64,000 nucleotides of DNA. Source: an uncultured Bacteroidales bacterium (lineage in GTDB: Bacteria; Bacteroidota; Bacteroidia; Bacteroidales; P3). Both the position numbers and the translations under genes were made by a program. Positions within the stretch are counted from its first letter, which is position 1. Each line of letters opens with the position of its first letter. Below, piece by piece: positions 16,745 to 26,342 of the stretch. Under the pieces are notes generated by a model. It was not told where the DNA came from and ran no database searches. It worked only from the letters and a program-made list of their open reading frames with translations. The stretch lies in assembly GCA_900318175.1 (NCBI GenBank), contig ONJQ01000014.1:1-64000 (forward strand), in the 5' to 3' direction.

Positions 16745-19549
16745 TCACAGATTGCAAATTTCGCTAAATGGGCAGTAGGGGCACATTTTGTTGCCCGGAT
16801 TGGGGAGGAAAGGGATGGCGGGATTGAGCAGGTCGGAGGCCAGCTGGCGCAACAGGGCTTCGAAGGTGTCGAGGTGTGCGGAAGTGATGATGTCCGAGCC
16901 CTCCCACGTAGCAGTAAGGAGCTGGGAGTTGAGGTGGCGGAGCGGGAAGATGCCTGAGATGTGAGGTTCGCTCCCCGTATGGTTGTAGTGGAAAAGCCAC
17001 TCGTAGGTCATTAGCTGGAACCATTTGTCGGACACTTCATTCCAGTCGGGCAGTGGTTCTGAGACATGCAAATCGCGGCTGTCCACTTTGCCGGACTTGT
17101 AGTCGATGACGCGGATGGTGCCACAGGTTAGGTCGATGCGGTCGGCTATGCCCTTGATGAGTACCCTGGTGGCGCTGTCGCCCACGGCAACGTCTATCGC
17201 ATGTTCCAGTGGTTGTTCAAGGCCGAGGATGTCGATGTTGCCCACACTATTGAGGTACTTCAACTCCGACTTCAAAAAGTTTGAAATCTGAGTCTTGGCG
17301 ACAGATTTAAAGAAATGGTTTCTGCCAGAGGAACTTCGCCCATGCTGGAACTGTTCGGCAAGGGCTTGCTCAATGATGGTGTCAATGTCAGCAAGGGCTC
17401 TTTGCAGGGTCTCTGGTCTGATGTGACGGTCAGCATCCTGGGAATAGATGTTTTCCAACACAGCATGGATGCAGCTCCCTAGCTCGTTTTGTTCCAAGTC
17501 CTCACTCACCTGGTCCGGCTCGTCAACACCCAAGACGTTCTCATAGTAAAACTTGAGTGGGCACCCCCGGAACTTATTGAGGGCTGACGGCGAAAGCCCA
17601 CGGTTTACGAGCTCGTGGATGCGGGAGAGAACCGCAGGACTTTTCTCGGCACTGTCCTGCCGTGTGATGGTGGATGCCACATTGACAGCCGAAAGGACCT
17701 CTTCGGACAGCGTGATATTGTCAGGATATTTTTGAGATAGTTCACGACGTATTTGCTGAATAAAACGGCTGGGCTCCCCCTTGCCCATTCCGTCCGATTC
17801 GGTGCTGTACAGGATGTGGATGTCCTCAGCTCGCTGTAGTAGACGGTAAAAATTGTAGGCATACACAGCATCTTTCTCATGAAAGGTGGGAAGCCCAAAA
17901 GCAACCTTTAAATTATATGGAATCAGCGAGTTGAAGCTTCGTGCGGCGGGAAGTGTACCCTCATTCACGGAAATGAGGATTAAGTGCTTGAAATCAAGGT
18001 TTCTCGTTTCAAGAACACCCAGGACTTGCAGCCCTTCGAGCGGCTCGCCATAGAACGCCACCGAACGGCGTTGGGCAAGCCGGCTGTATATCTTTTGCAG
18101 CACACTGAGGTTCTCAATAAAATGATACCGACTTTGTATCTCCTGGAAATGGTAAACCATTTCCAGGAGACAAGCAAGAGCCTCACGCTCCCTCACATTG
18201 TCGCCCAGCAGGTTGTCCCCATACAGACGTTGAACAAGCTGGCTGGCAATTTGAAGGAACTCATCAACTGAGGGTGGCGTTTTGCAAAATAGGAACGATA
18301 GTGGGGAAAGGTCGATACCCTGCTCGCCACAAAGCGCGGAGAGCGTGTCGAAATCAGCATAGACGACGTGGCTTTGATAGAGAATCCTGTTCAATTTGGC
18401 ATACATGTTGCTTGTTCCATGCATTTTACAAACAGCATCGTCCGAGAGAATCTCTAACACATCCCTATGGTAGAAAGTGGCTCCCCGACGGTTACTGTGT
18501 AATGAAAAAAGTTTTAACGCCAAGGCATGGATGGCAGTATTCGTCATTGGGAACCCCATCGTCACATTTGCCATCCTTACCTCCTCAGGAAGACTGTTCA
18601 ACACTGGGAGAAGAAGCGACTCGTCAGCCAACACAATGGCCGTGTCGCTAAGCTTGCCATCAGTCTCCCCTTGCAAACGCTGCCGAATGATGTGGCCCGT
18701 ATACTTGCACTGCAGCACACTCTCGGGGCAACTGACAACCGTAACGGTTTTGTTACCAGCCGCAAAGTGACTTTCATAATTGCCGATATTGGGAAACAGC
18801 TGCCGATTCCTACGAAGGAAAAAGCCCGCTTCCTGCCCCTCGTCGTCGAAGTAGAAGGGGTCGCCGTCGGTGTATAGCGTACCTATTCCCGCGGCCACGC
18901 ACTCGCGAATTATCTTTTCCTCACTCGAAGAGAGGGCATTGAACCCCACAAAACAGAAATGACGGTCGCGGTGCTTTTGGACAAACTCCTCGACATTCTC
19001 AGCCACAAGCCGATATGCCATACCTGCGTATGCACGGTGCTGAGACAGTAAGTTGTCCCTGAGCCCCGTGTAAAGATGATACAGCGATTGGTAGAAGTGG
19101 AGGTACTTCTCTTGGAAAGGTGTCAAGTGGCCCACCTCTATATTCCATTCTCCAATTGCTTTGATATCGTGGAGATTGGAGAAAAGCCTTTGAGCATCGA
19201 CACAATACAAATCAATTTCCGAGAAATCGGCCAGCAGCATGTCGCCAAAAGAGATGAACTCTTCGAAAGTGGCATATTTAGCATCGTCGCCAAAATGTCT
19301 ACGATACACATCGAACAACTCGAACAGCAACAACTCGTTGGGTACGATTTCCACACCCGACCAATCCTTAATCAGATCATCCATGCCAAGCGTTTGGGGC
19401 ATGAAATGCGACGAGGTCATCTCCGCCATGAGTTGATGCCTTAAGAAAAGGCCTGAACGACGATTGTTGAAAACGACCGTAAGCTGGTCAAGCTCTTCGG
19501 GATGGTCGGCAAGGAGCCTTTGCGCTATTTCTGCGAGGAATGATACCAT
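16745..19549 (-). CDS. addB: AddB-like PD-(D/E)XK nuclease/inactive helicase
   Basis: A 934-residue protein resembling the AddB subunit of AddAB, which processes double-strand breaks for RecA recombination. The C-terminal third has a RecB-type nuclease core ('IKGIADRIDL', 'RVIDYKSGKV') framed by Cys residues (one in 'FRGCPLKFYYE', three in 'MCPYCPFSEIC') that in the family hold a 4Fe-4S cluster. The N-terminal part looks like a degenerate UvrD-type helicase. The start at 19549 is the Met that begins the recognisable sequence ('MVSFLAEIAQRLL'). An addA partner is not adjacent. It overlaps the end of the upstream nucleotidyltransferase gene by 25 bases. Confidence 0.82.
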   Translation of the reverse strand: MVSFLAEIAQRLLADHPEELDQLTVVFNNRRSGLFLRHQLMAEMTSSHFMPQTLGMDDLIKDWSGVEIVPNELLLFELFDVYRRHFGDDAKYATFEEFISFGDMLLADFSEIDLYCVDAQRLFSNLHDIKAIGEWNIEVGHLTPFQEKYLHFYQSLYHLYTGLRDNLLSQHRAYAGMAYRLVAENVEEFVQKHRDRHFCFVGFNALSSSEEKIIRECVAAGIGTLYTDGDPFYFDDEGQEAGFFLRRNRQLFPNIGNYESHFAAGNKTVTVVSCPESVLQCKYTGHIIRQRLQGETDGKLSDTAIVLADESLLLPVLNSLPEEVRMANVTMGFPMTNTAIHALALKLFSLHSNRRGATFYHRDVLEILSDDAVCKMHGTSNMYAKLNRILYQSHVVYADFDTLSALCGEQGIDLSPLSFLFCKTPPSVDEFLQIASQLVQRLYGDNLLGDNVREREALACLLEMVYHFQEIQSRYHFIENLSVLQKIYSRLAQRRSVAFYGEPLEGLQVLGVLETRNLDFKHLILISVNEGTLPAARSFNSLIPYNLKVAFGLPTFHEKDAVYAYNFYRLLQRAEDIHILYSTESDGMGKGEPSRFIQQIRRELSQKYPDNITLSEEVLSAVNVASTITRQDSAEKSPAVLSRIHELVNRGLSPSALNKFRGCPLKFYYENVLGVDEPDQVSEDLEQNELGSCIHAVLENIYSQDADRHIRPETLQRALADIDTIIEQALAEQFQHGRSSSGRNHFFKSVAKTQISNFLKSELKYLNSVGNIDILGLEQPLEHAIDVAVGDSATRVLIKGIADRIDLTCGTIRVIDYKSGKVDSRDLHVSEPLPDWNEVSDKWFQLMTYEWLFHYNHTGSEPHISGIFPLRHLNSQLLTATWEGSDIITSAHLDTFEALLRQLASDLLNPAIPFLPNPGNKMCPYCPFSEICNL

Positions 19550-20256
19550 GATTGTGCTAGTAATAATCTTTGTGGAGTACCGACATCCATCCATTCATCT
19601 GGACGATGTACATAGCAACCTACTCGATGGTCTTTTGCCATCTGCAAATAGCATGGGATAATAGAATAGGGCCTATCGCACAGTGGCATAAGAGAGAGCG
19701 CCTTTGGTTCAAGAACTCCAATGCCGCTAAAGGCCAACGGTGTGAATGTCGGAGATGGTGCATCCACCCATTGGGTCTCTTCCGTTTTCTTGTTACACCA
19801 ACCTGTGAGTTGCCTTTGAGAGTCAAACAATAGGTAACGAGACGTTTCCCTGTCGCATACCGCAAGCGTCACAAGGTCGCCATTGCAGCTATGCTTGTCA
19901 ACCATGCTTGACAAATCTATGCTTGACAAGACATCAACGTTATGCAGCAGAATGGGTTCTGTCGGGTTGAACAAGGGCTCCGCCTTTTTCAGCCCTCCGC
20001 CTGTATCAAGAAGCAAATCACTCTCGTCAGAGACGAGGATTTCCGTCTCCCAAGTATGCTTGGAAAGATATTCCGTTATCATGTCAGCGAAATGATGAAC
20101 GTTGATGACAATCCTGTTCACACCCAAGGCGGAGAGCCTGTCGATGGCAATTTTCAGCAGTGGCACACCACCGACCTCGACCAAGGCTTTCGGGCATTTT
20201 TCCGTCAATGGCAACAAGCGGGTACCTAGACCCGCAGCTGGAATAAAAGCTTGCAT
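19525..20256 (-). CDS. Sugar-phosphate nucleotidyltransferase (MurU-like)
   Basis: A 243-residue NTP-transferase fold protein. The N-terminal nucleotide loop is AGLGTRLLPLT followed by 'KCPKALVEVGG'; the metal Asp is in 'HNVDVLSS', and the C-terminal Asp in 'DEWMDVGTP'. Size and pattern are closest to MurNAc-1-phosphate uridylyltransferases (MurU) and mannose-1-phosphate guanylyltransferase-like proteins, so it may take part in cell-wall recycling; the substrate is inferred. Starts at the Met before AFIPAAG. Directly behind its own promoter box and probably co-transcribed with addB. Confidence 0.8.
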   Translation of the reverse strand: MQAFIPAAGLGTRLLPLTEKCPKALVEVGGVPLLKIAIDRLSALGVNRIVINVHHFADMITEYLSKHTWETEILVSDESDLLLDTGGGLKKAEPLFNPTEPILLHNVDVLSSIDLSSMVDKHSCNGDLVTLAVCDRETSRYLLFDSQRQLTGWCNKKTEETQWVDAPSPTFTPLAFSGIGVLEPKALSLMPLCDRPYSIIPCYLQMAKDHRVGCYVHRPDEWMDVGTPQRLLLAQSWYHSSQK

Positions 20257-20277
20257 AGCATCGTATGTTTTCGAATG

Positions 20278-20285
20278 CAAAGATA
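20278..20285 (-). promoter_or_regulatory. Bacteroidota -7 promoter box for murU-like/addB
   Basis: TATCTTTG on the leftward strand, 22 bases before the nucleotidyltransferase start, giving a very short leader. The -33 region reads TTTCG, not a perfect TTTG. Confidence 0.6.
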
Positions 20286-20502
20286 CATCTATTTTTTGGA
20301 TTCATCGAAAAACGGTTTTAATCAAAGTTCTCTTAGCCTAAGGAAATCGATGTGGCGAGATATGCCAGACTCCCTGCTTAACAAAAGCCAATACCACGCA
20401 TCCCAAGTAACGTGCCCCATCCATAAGCACCTTCCCTACTCGTTACTTTCATAAAAAAAAAGACTTTTTTATAAAAAAAGTGGTTGGACACAAAAAAAAA
20501 TG

Positions 20503-20510
20503 TATCTTTG
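20503..20510 (+). promoter_or_regulatory. Bacteroidota -7 box of polysaccharide operon
   Basis: TATCTTTG with a TTGG upstream at 20484-20487 and poly-A tracts between. It lies 80 bases before the export lipoprotein gene, at the right end of a divergent 334-base gap (20257-20590). The middle of that gap (about 20290-20470) shows nothing recognisable. Confidence 0.7.
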
Positions 20511-20590
20511 CAAAATAAGGTAGGAGAACGTTTGGCAAAAACAGTTTTCCAAAGTATTGATATTAAACAAAATGATTAATTTAGTATAAT

Positions 20591-21406
20591 ATGAAAATAT
20601 TAAAATTATTATCCGGCGCAGTGCTGTTTTCGCTGATAGTGGTCTCCTGTGGACCCTCTGCGGAGATTGCATATATCCACGATGCAAAAAGAGATTCTGC
20701 TTTCGCTTTGAAAGGTCAATTCTCAGGGGGAATTCAGGCAAATGACCTCCTTGGCATTTATGTAGAAAGTGAAACTCCAGAGTCAACCATTCAATTCAAC
20801 CAAGAGACCAACAAAATTGCCATATCGCAAGGAATTGTGATGAATCCTGGTAGCTCTGCAGTGTCGGGTTATTTGGTCAATCATGATGGAGACATTATCT
20901 TCCCCGTTTTAGGCAAGCTCCATGTGGTGGGCCTTACCCATAACGAATTAGCCTCAATGATTGAGAGCAAGTTGATTAATGAGGGACATATTATCGATCC
21001 CGTCGTGACCGTTAAATTGATGAACTTCAAAGTTTGTGTATTGGGAGATGTAGTTCGCCCTGGCCAGTTGGTTGTAGCAGGTGAGCGCTTGACAATTTTT
21101 GAAGCCCTCAGTATGGTTGGAGACTTGACCATCTATGGCCAGCGCCATAATGTCACCATCATCCGTGAAGAGAATGGTCTTCGCACTATTGGAGAAATCG
21201 ACCTTTCCTCTCAAACTGTTTTCGATTCTCCATATTATTACCTTCACCAGAATGATGTGATTTACGTAGAACCCAATATGCGGAAGAAGAAAAATGCTGA
21301 CAGAGATCCTATGATTATGACATACATTTCAAGTGCCATATCTATCGTATCTGTGTTGTCCTCAATGTTCTATTATTACATCTTGTCTCAACGCATTCTA
21401 AAGTGA
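20591..21406 (+). CDS. Polysaccharide export lipoprotein (Wza-like)
   Basis: A 271-residue outer-membrane export protein. The lipobox is VVSC with Cys20. A poly-saccharide-export domain follows ('QANDLLGIYV' to about 110), then a SLBB-type domain ('VCVLGDVVRPGQLVVAGE', about 145-220), and the C-terminal hydrophobic stretch (about 245-265) that in Wza-type proteins spans the outer membrane as a helix. It is the first gene of a run with the tyrosine autokinase, so the pair should form the export machine for a surface polysaccharide. Confidence 0.9.
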   Translation: MKILKLLSGAVLFSLIVVSCGPSAEIAYIHDAKRDSAFALKGQFSGGIQANDLLGIYVESETPESTIQFNQETNKIAISQGIVMNPGSSAVSGYLVNHDGDIIFPVLGKLHVVGLTHNELASMIESKLINEGHIIDPVVTVKLMNFKVCVLGDVVRPGQLVVAGERLTIFEALSMVGDLTIYGQRHNVTIIREENGLRTIGEIDLSSQTVFDSPYYYLHQNDVIYVEPNMRKKKNADRDPMIMTYISSAISIVSVLSSMFYYYILSQRILK

Positions 21407-21446
21407 TTGTTCCCAAGAAACACGAAACCTATCAATAATTAAGATT

Positions 21447-23930
21447 ATGGAAAATCTGCAACAAATACAAAATGTACAGAATCCTCAAAACAATAAGACT
21501 TCGGATTCAGAGAGCACAATCTCTATACGTGACCTTGTTTTTATTGTAATCAACAACTGGTATTGGTTCGCTTTGTCGATATTTGTCTGCTTGTTGATAG
21601 CTGGTATTATTTTCAAGACTAAACCCAAAGAGTATGAATGCCGTTCTACTATTATGGTTCGTCAGGATTCAAACAACCGCAATCCATACATGCGAAACAT
21701 GGATGCCATTATCAATAACGTTGGGGATAATTTTGGGACAAACCTCCTAGAAAATGAGATGTATTTGATGAAGTCTTCACCGTTGGCTAAAAACGTTGTA
21801 ACCAAATTGAACCTTCATCAAATGTGTGACCGAAAGGGACTCTTTACCAAGATTTCATATTATCACGATCGTCCATTGGAGATGAAAGTTTTTACCCAAA
21901 ATACCGACTTTACCGATGTTAATATTAATGTAAAGGTGACTCCCATTGATAAAAGCCGATACAATTACGAAGTTACTACTGTAAGCGGAGGTACTGCAAA
22001 AAACAAAGGCACCGCTTATTTTACTGACCCTGTTTCGCTCAATAATTACATTTCATTTACAATTGATAAAACTCAATTCTTTCGGGATAAAGACATAAAT
22101 GTTACTTACACTATGTCAGAATGCCCCGTAATGGCCAAGGCATACCAGTTGGTTCGTCGTATGAATGTGAGCCGCCTGGACAAAAATGCTGATGTACTTG
22201 TAATTACATATTCTGATAATAATGAACAGCGAACCAAGGAAACTATTACTGCATTGGTTGAAGCTTATAATGAAGACGGTATAAACGACAAGAATTTGAT
22301 AGCTCAGAAAACAGAACAATTCGTATCTGAACGTATTGCACTTATATCTGGAGAACTTGAAGATGTTGACAGTAAAGTCGCTCAAGTTAAAAGAAGTTCT
22401 GGCTTACCTGAAATATACAGTGCTTCTGGACTCCTTCAGCAGACTGGCACACGTTATTCGGATGAGGTGACTGGACTTGAAGCAGAGTTAATAATGATTA
22501 ATGATATCAAGAATTATCTGACTGACCCCTCGAACAAGGAGGAGTTGCTTCCTGGCAACGTTGGCATCTCCGATGCTGGTGTTCAGAGTATGATACACCA
22601 ATACAACAGCCAATTGCTACAGTACCAAAAGATGCTGAAATCTGCTGGCCCCAACAACCCTGGTGTTCGCCAATTGTTGCAGCAAATGGAATCAAACCGA
22701 AACGCAATCCTTGCTGCTATTGATAACCTCATTAGTTCTGTCAACATTCGTCTGCGCAGCGCTAAGTCCCAACTTTCGCGCGCTCAAGGACAAATTTCTG
22801 CTCTGCCGACCCAGTCGAAAGCTGTCGAAGAGGTTCAACGTCAACAGAAAATTAAAGAGGAACTTTTCCTCTATTTGCTGAGCAAACGAGAGGAAAATGC
22901 AATGAACCTTGCTATCACAGTTGCTAATGCTAAAATTGTGGAGCCTGCTGTACGTTCCAATTTAGGACCTCACCTGTCAATGCACATCCTTGTTGGTCTG
23001 ATTTGTGGTGCAGCTATTCCGGCACTGGTAATGTTCAGCATCAGTTTCTTCAATGTCAAGTTGCGTACAAAGTTTGATATCGAGAAGGCATTGACCATTC
23101 CCGTTTTGGGCGAAATACCACAGAAACCGGAAGGACGTGAAAATGACGAAATCATTGTCACTGCCAATGGTACAGATGTAGTTACAGAAGCTTTCCGAAT
23201 ACTGCATTCCAATATTCCTTTCTTCCTGAAAGGCGACCAAAAGGTTATCCAGACTGTCTCAACAGTACCGGGTGAAGGTAAGTCATTTGTGGCATTGAAC
23301 CTGGCTTTGTCATTGGCATATCTTGGTAAGAAAACCATATTGGTCGACTGCGACTTCCGTAAACGCAGCCTCTCCAAGACCATTGACCGTCATAATCGTC
23401 AGGGCATTATTCACTACATGCTGGGCAAAGAAGAAGACCTCACAAAGATTATTATGCACAGCGAAACCTCACCATTCCTCGACTACATTGTTTGTGAGAA
23501 GACTCCCCCGAATGCAACTCAACTGCTTCTCGGCGACAAAATGGACATTCTGGTAGCATACTTACGCGAACATTATGACTACATTATTCTTGACTCGACG
23601 CCTGCTCAGATTGTTGCAGATGCTTCAATTATTAATCATTGCGCAGACCTCACCACATACGTCATGCGTGTTGGCTATCTGAACAAGAGTTCCTTCCCCT
23701 TCATTCAGGAATTGAATGATAAGAGCAAATTCAAGAACATGGCCATTATTATGACTGACGTTCCCATTATCAAGCATCGTTATGGTGGCTATGGTTATGG
23801 CTACGGCTATGGTTATGGCTACGGCTACGGTTATGGCTATGGTTATGGCTACGGCTATGGCTATGGCTATGGTTACGGCTATGGCGACGGCGAAGGAAAC
23901 GATGATAAGAAAAAGAAAAAAGAGTCATAA
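21447..23930 (+). CDS. Polysaccharide co-polymerase / tyrosine autokinase (Wzc-like)
   Basis: An 827-residue inner-membrane BY-kinase that controls chain length and export. A first span (about 32-55), a large periplasmic Wzz-type region with coiled coils (about 285-490) and a second span (about 510-530) precede the cytoplasmic kinase. Walker A is GEGKS (about 608-612), Walker A' is 'TILVDCDFRK' (about 630-639), Walker B 'YIILDSTP'. The tail is extraordinary: about 16 Tyr-Gly dipeptides in a row (about 781-812), then an acidic and a Lys-rich end. In this family the tail tyrosines are autophosphorylation sites. It follows the export gene by 40 bases. Confidence 0.93.
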   Translation: MENLQQIQNVQNPQNNKTSDSESTISIRDLVFIVINNWYWFALSIFVCLLIAGIIFKTKPKEYECRSTIMVRQDSNNRNPYMRNMDAIINNVGDNFGTNLLENEMYLMKSSPLAKNVVTKLNLHQMCDRKGLFTKISYYHDRPLEMKVFTQNTDFTDVNINVKVTPIDKSRYNYEVTTVSGGTAKNKGTAYFTDPVSLNNYISFTIDKTQFFRDKDINVTYTMSECPVMAKAYQLVRRMNVSRLDKNADVLVITYSDNNEQRTKETITALVEAYNEDGINDKNLIAQKTEQFVSERIALISGELEDVDSKVAQVKRSSGLPEIYSASGLLQQTGTRYSDEVTGLEAELIMINDIKNYLTDPSNKEELLPGNVGISDAGVQSMIHQYNSQLLQYQKMLKSAGPNNPGVRQLLQQMESNRNAILAAIDNLISSVNIRLRSAKSQLSRAQGQISALPTQSKAVEEVQRQQKIKEELFLYLLSKREENAMNLAITVANAKIVEPAVRSNLGPHLSMHILVGLICGAAIPALVMFSISFFNVKLRTKFDIEKALTIPVLGEIPQKPEGRENDEIIVTANGTDVVTEAFRILHSNIPFFLKGDQKVIQTVSTVPGEGKSFVALNLALSLAYLGKKTILVDCDFRKRSLSKTIDRHNRQGIIHYMLGKEEDLTKIIMHSETSPFLDYIVCEKTPPNATQLLLGDKMDILVAYLREHYDYIILDSTPAQIVADASIINHCADLTTYVMRVGYLNKSSFPFIQELNDKSKFKNMAIIMTDVPIIKHRYGGYGYGYGYGYGYGYGYGYGYGYGYGYGYGYGYGDGEGNDDKKKKKES
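23787..23884 (+). repeat. In-frame GGYTAY hexanucleotide repeat
   Basis: About 16 consecutive copies of GGC/GGT-TAT/TAC encode the Tyr-Gly tail of the autokinase. The unit is six bases, so gain or loss of copies by slippage would alter tail length without breaking the frame. Codons are mixed between copies, which shows it is not freshly expanded throughout. Confidence 0.9.
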
Positions 23931-23965
23931 CATAATTTGATGTCTCACACGATAATCGAAATTAT

Positions 23966-24841
23966 ATGAAGGGAATAGTTTTAGCAGGCGGGTCTGGTAC
24001 CCGCCTGTATCCCATTACAAAAGGGGTAAGCAAACAACTGCTGCCCATCTATGACAAGCCTATGGTTTATTATCCCATATCAGCTCTCATGTTGGCTGGG
24101 ATTCGTGATATATTAATCATATCTACCCCTTATGACCTGCCTGGCTTCCAACGTCTATTAGGCGACGGCTCCGACTATGGTGTCCATTTCAGCTATGCCG
24201 AACAACCCTCTCCCGATGGATTGGCTCAAGCCTTCATTATTGGTGAGGAATTCATTGGCGATGATTCAGTCTGTTTGGTTCTTGGCGACAATATTTTCCA
24301 AGGAAACGGTTTCGGCAAGATGCTTCGCGATGCTGTTTCCGCTGCCGAACATGACAACAAAGCCACAGTTTTTGGCTATTGGGTTGCAGACCCCGAGCGC
24401 TATGGTGTTGCCGAGTTTGACGACAAAGGCAATGTCCTCTCCATCGAGGAAAAACCCAAACAGCCCAAATCCAACTATGCAGTTGTTGGCCTTTATTTCT
24501 ATCCCAACAAGGTTGTCTCAGTAGCGAAGAGTATCAAGCCGTCAGCGAGGGGCGAGTTAGAAATCACGTCTGTCAACCAACGTTTCCTCGAAGATGGCGA
24601 GCTGAAAGTTCAACTCCTGGGGCGCGGGTTTGCATGGCTTGACACCGGCACTCACGACTCGTTGGCAGAAGCTTCTACCTTCATCGAGGTCATCGAGAAA
24701 CGTCAAGGGCTGAAAGTGGCTTGTCTTGAAAGTATTGCCTACGAAAAGGGATGGATTTCCGCCGACGACCTTCGTCGTATCGCTCAGCCCATGCTGAAGA
24801 ACCAGTATGGCCAATATCTCATGAATCTTATCAAGAACTGA
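23966..24841 (+). CDS. rfbA: Glucose-1-phosphate thymidylyltransferase
   Basis: A 291-residue enzyme making dTDP-glucose, the first step to dTDP-L-rhamnose. Motifs: [11 protein letters not shown] (nucleotide loop), '[15 protein letters not shown]', 'VLGDNIFQG' with the metal Asp, and '[19 protein letters not shown]'. Length is typical. First of three rhamnose genes; a single base separates it from rfbC. The rfbB dehydratase is not in the window. Confidence 0.97.
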   Translation: MKGIVLAGGSGTRLYPITKGVSKQLLPIYDKPMVYYPISALMLAGIRDILIISTPYDLPGFQRLLGDGSDYGVHFSYAEQPSPDGLAQAFIIGEEFIGDDSVCLVLGDNIFQGNGFGKMLRDAVSAAEHDNKATVFGYWVADPERYGVAEFDDKGNVLSIEEKPKQPKSNYAVVGLYFYPNKVVSVAKSIKPSARGELEITSVNQRFLEDGELKVQLLGRGFAWLDTGTHDSLAEASTFIEVIEKRQGLKVACLESIAYEKGWISADDLRRIAQPMLKNQYGQYLMNLIKN

Positions 24842-24842
24842 C

Positions 24843-25397
24843 ATGGAAATCATTAAGACCGAACTTGAAGGTGTTTATATCATCGAGCCGCGTGTGTTTG
24901 GCGATGTCCGCGGCTATTTTTTCGAGAGTTTTAATGCACGCGAATTTGCCGAGCAGTCTGGGATGGACATCAACTTTGTTCAAGATAACGAATCCTTGTC
25001 GCACTATGGCGTGCTGCGTGGTCTCCATTTCCAATGTCCTCCCTTTGCCCAAAGCAAACTCGTGCGCGTTGTGAAAGGGAGGGTTCTTGATGTGGCAGTA
25101 GACATTCGCAAGAGTTCCCCTACTTATGGACAGCATGTTGCTGTAGAACTCACTGGCGATAACCATCGCCAGTTCTTCATCGGTAAGGGGTTCGCTCACG
25201 GTTTTTCCGTCCTCAGTCCCGAAGCCATCTTCCAATACAAGTGCGACGATTTCTATGCCCCCGAAAGCGAAGGTGCCATAGCATGGGACGACCCCGACTT
25301 GGGCATCCAGTGGGGTATTCCCGCCGACCAGGTTCTCCTCTCGGAGAAAGATAAGCATCACCCCCTATTTAAAGACTTCAAAACTCCCTTCATTTAA
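24843..25397 (+). CDS. rfbC: dTDP-4-dehydrorhamnose 3,5-epimerase
   Basis: A 184-residue cupin-fold epimerase, third step of dTDP-L-rhamnose synthesis. The signature 'GVLRGLHFQCPP' contains the catalytic His; 'VDIRKSSPTYGQ' and 'GFAHGFSVLSPEA' are also typical, and the substrate Tyr is near 'FYAPESEGAI'. It is tightly coupled to rfbA (one-base gap) and followed by rfbD after nine bases. Confidence 0.97.
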   Translation: MEIIKTELEGVYIIEPRVFGDVRGYFFESFNAREFAEQSGMDINFVQDNESLSHYGVLRGLHFQCPPFAQSKLVRVVKGRVLDVAVDIRKSSPTYGQHVAVELTGDNHRQFFIGKGFAHGFSVLSPEAIFQYKCDDFYAPESEGAIAWDDPDLGIQWGIPADQVLLSEKDKHHPLFKDFKTPFI

Positions 25398-25406
25398 TCG
25401 CTCCCA

Positions 25407-26294
25407 ATGAACATTCTTGTCACAGGCACCAACGGCCAACTGGGCAACCACATCAGACGTTACAGCACACAATCGCGTCACCACTACTTCTGCACCGACA
25501 TTAATGAGCTTGATATCACTGACTGCGCCGCCGTCGAGCAGTTTGTCCGGACAAAACAAATTGAGGCAATAGTTAATTGCGCTGCATACGTCAATGTTGA
25601 CCAAGCTGAGGGTGACGAGGAGACTGCCGACAAGTTGAACCACGTCGCTGTGGGTCATTTGGCCGAGATAATGGCGGCAACCGGAGGTCTCCTGGTCCAT
25701 ATCTCCACCGACTATGTCTTTGGCGGGAACAAGAACAACACTCCCTGCACCGAAGAGGAGCCCACCAATCCAACGGGAGCCTATGGACTCACCAAATTGG
25801 CGGGTGAAAAGGCAGTGGAGCGGTCTGGCTGTCGGTACATCATACTGCGAACCTCATGGCTCTACAGTGAGACCGGAAAGAATTTCTGCAAAACCATGCT
25901 TTCCCTGACGGCAACAAAACCTTCCATAAAGGTGGTTTTCGATCAGGTAGGCACACCGACTTATGCTGGCGACCTTGCAAAGGCCATCTATACCATCCTC
26001 GAAGACGGTCTCCATGTGGGGAACGAAGGCATCTATAACTTCAGCAACGAAGGCGTATGCAGTTGGTACGACTTTGCCAAAGAGATTGCCCGCCAGTCCA
26101 ACCAACACGGTTGCGACATTCAGCCTTGCCACAGCAGCGAGTTCCCAAGCCCTGTCGTCCGGCCTAACTATTCGGTTTTGGACAAAACTAAGTTCAAAAA
26201 AACTTTTGGTATGGCCATTCCTTATTGGACAGATAGCTTAGCCGTCTGCCTGTCCAATCTGGGCTACAGAACCTCTAATATTTGTAACGGATAG
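25407..26294 (+). CDS. rfbD: dTDP-4-dehydrorhamnose reductase
   Basis: A 295-residue short-chain-type reductase that finishes dTDP-L-rhamnose. The N-terminal GTNGQLG loop binds NAD(P)H; 'HISTDYVFGG' and 'YGLTKLAGE' carry the Thr, Tyr and Lys catalytic residues. The C-terminal substrate-binding half is normal ('RPNYSVLDKTKF'). Last of the three clustered rhamnose genes; a weak hairpin-forming stretch (GAACC-GAA-GGTTC) follows near 26295. Confidence 0.96.
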   Translation: MNILVTGTNGQLGNHIRRYSTQSRHHYFCTDINELDITDCAAVEQFVRTKQIEAIVNCAAYVNVDQAEGDEETADKLNHVAVGHLAEIMAATGGLLVHISTDYVFGGNKNNTPCTEEEPTNPTGAYGLTKLAGEKAVERSGCRYIILRTSWLYSETGKNFCKTMLSLTATKPSIKVVFDQVGTPTYAGDLAKAIYTILEDGLHVGNEGIYNFSNEGVCSWYDFAKEIARQSNQHGCDIQPCHSSEFPSPVVRPNYSVLDKTKFKKTFGMAIPYWTDSLAVCLSNLGYRTSNICNG

Positions 26295-26342
26295 GAACCG
26301 AAGGTTCTCTTATTTCATTTTTTAATCCAACATTCAGATACA

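Noticed and set aside
23787-23884. Hexanucleotide repeat as a possible phase-variation switch that turns the kinase on or off
   Set aside because: The unit is six bases, so slippage keeps the reading frame; only tail length can vary.
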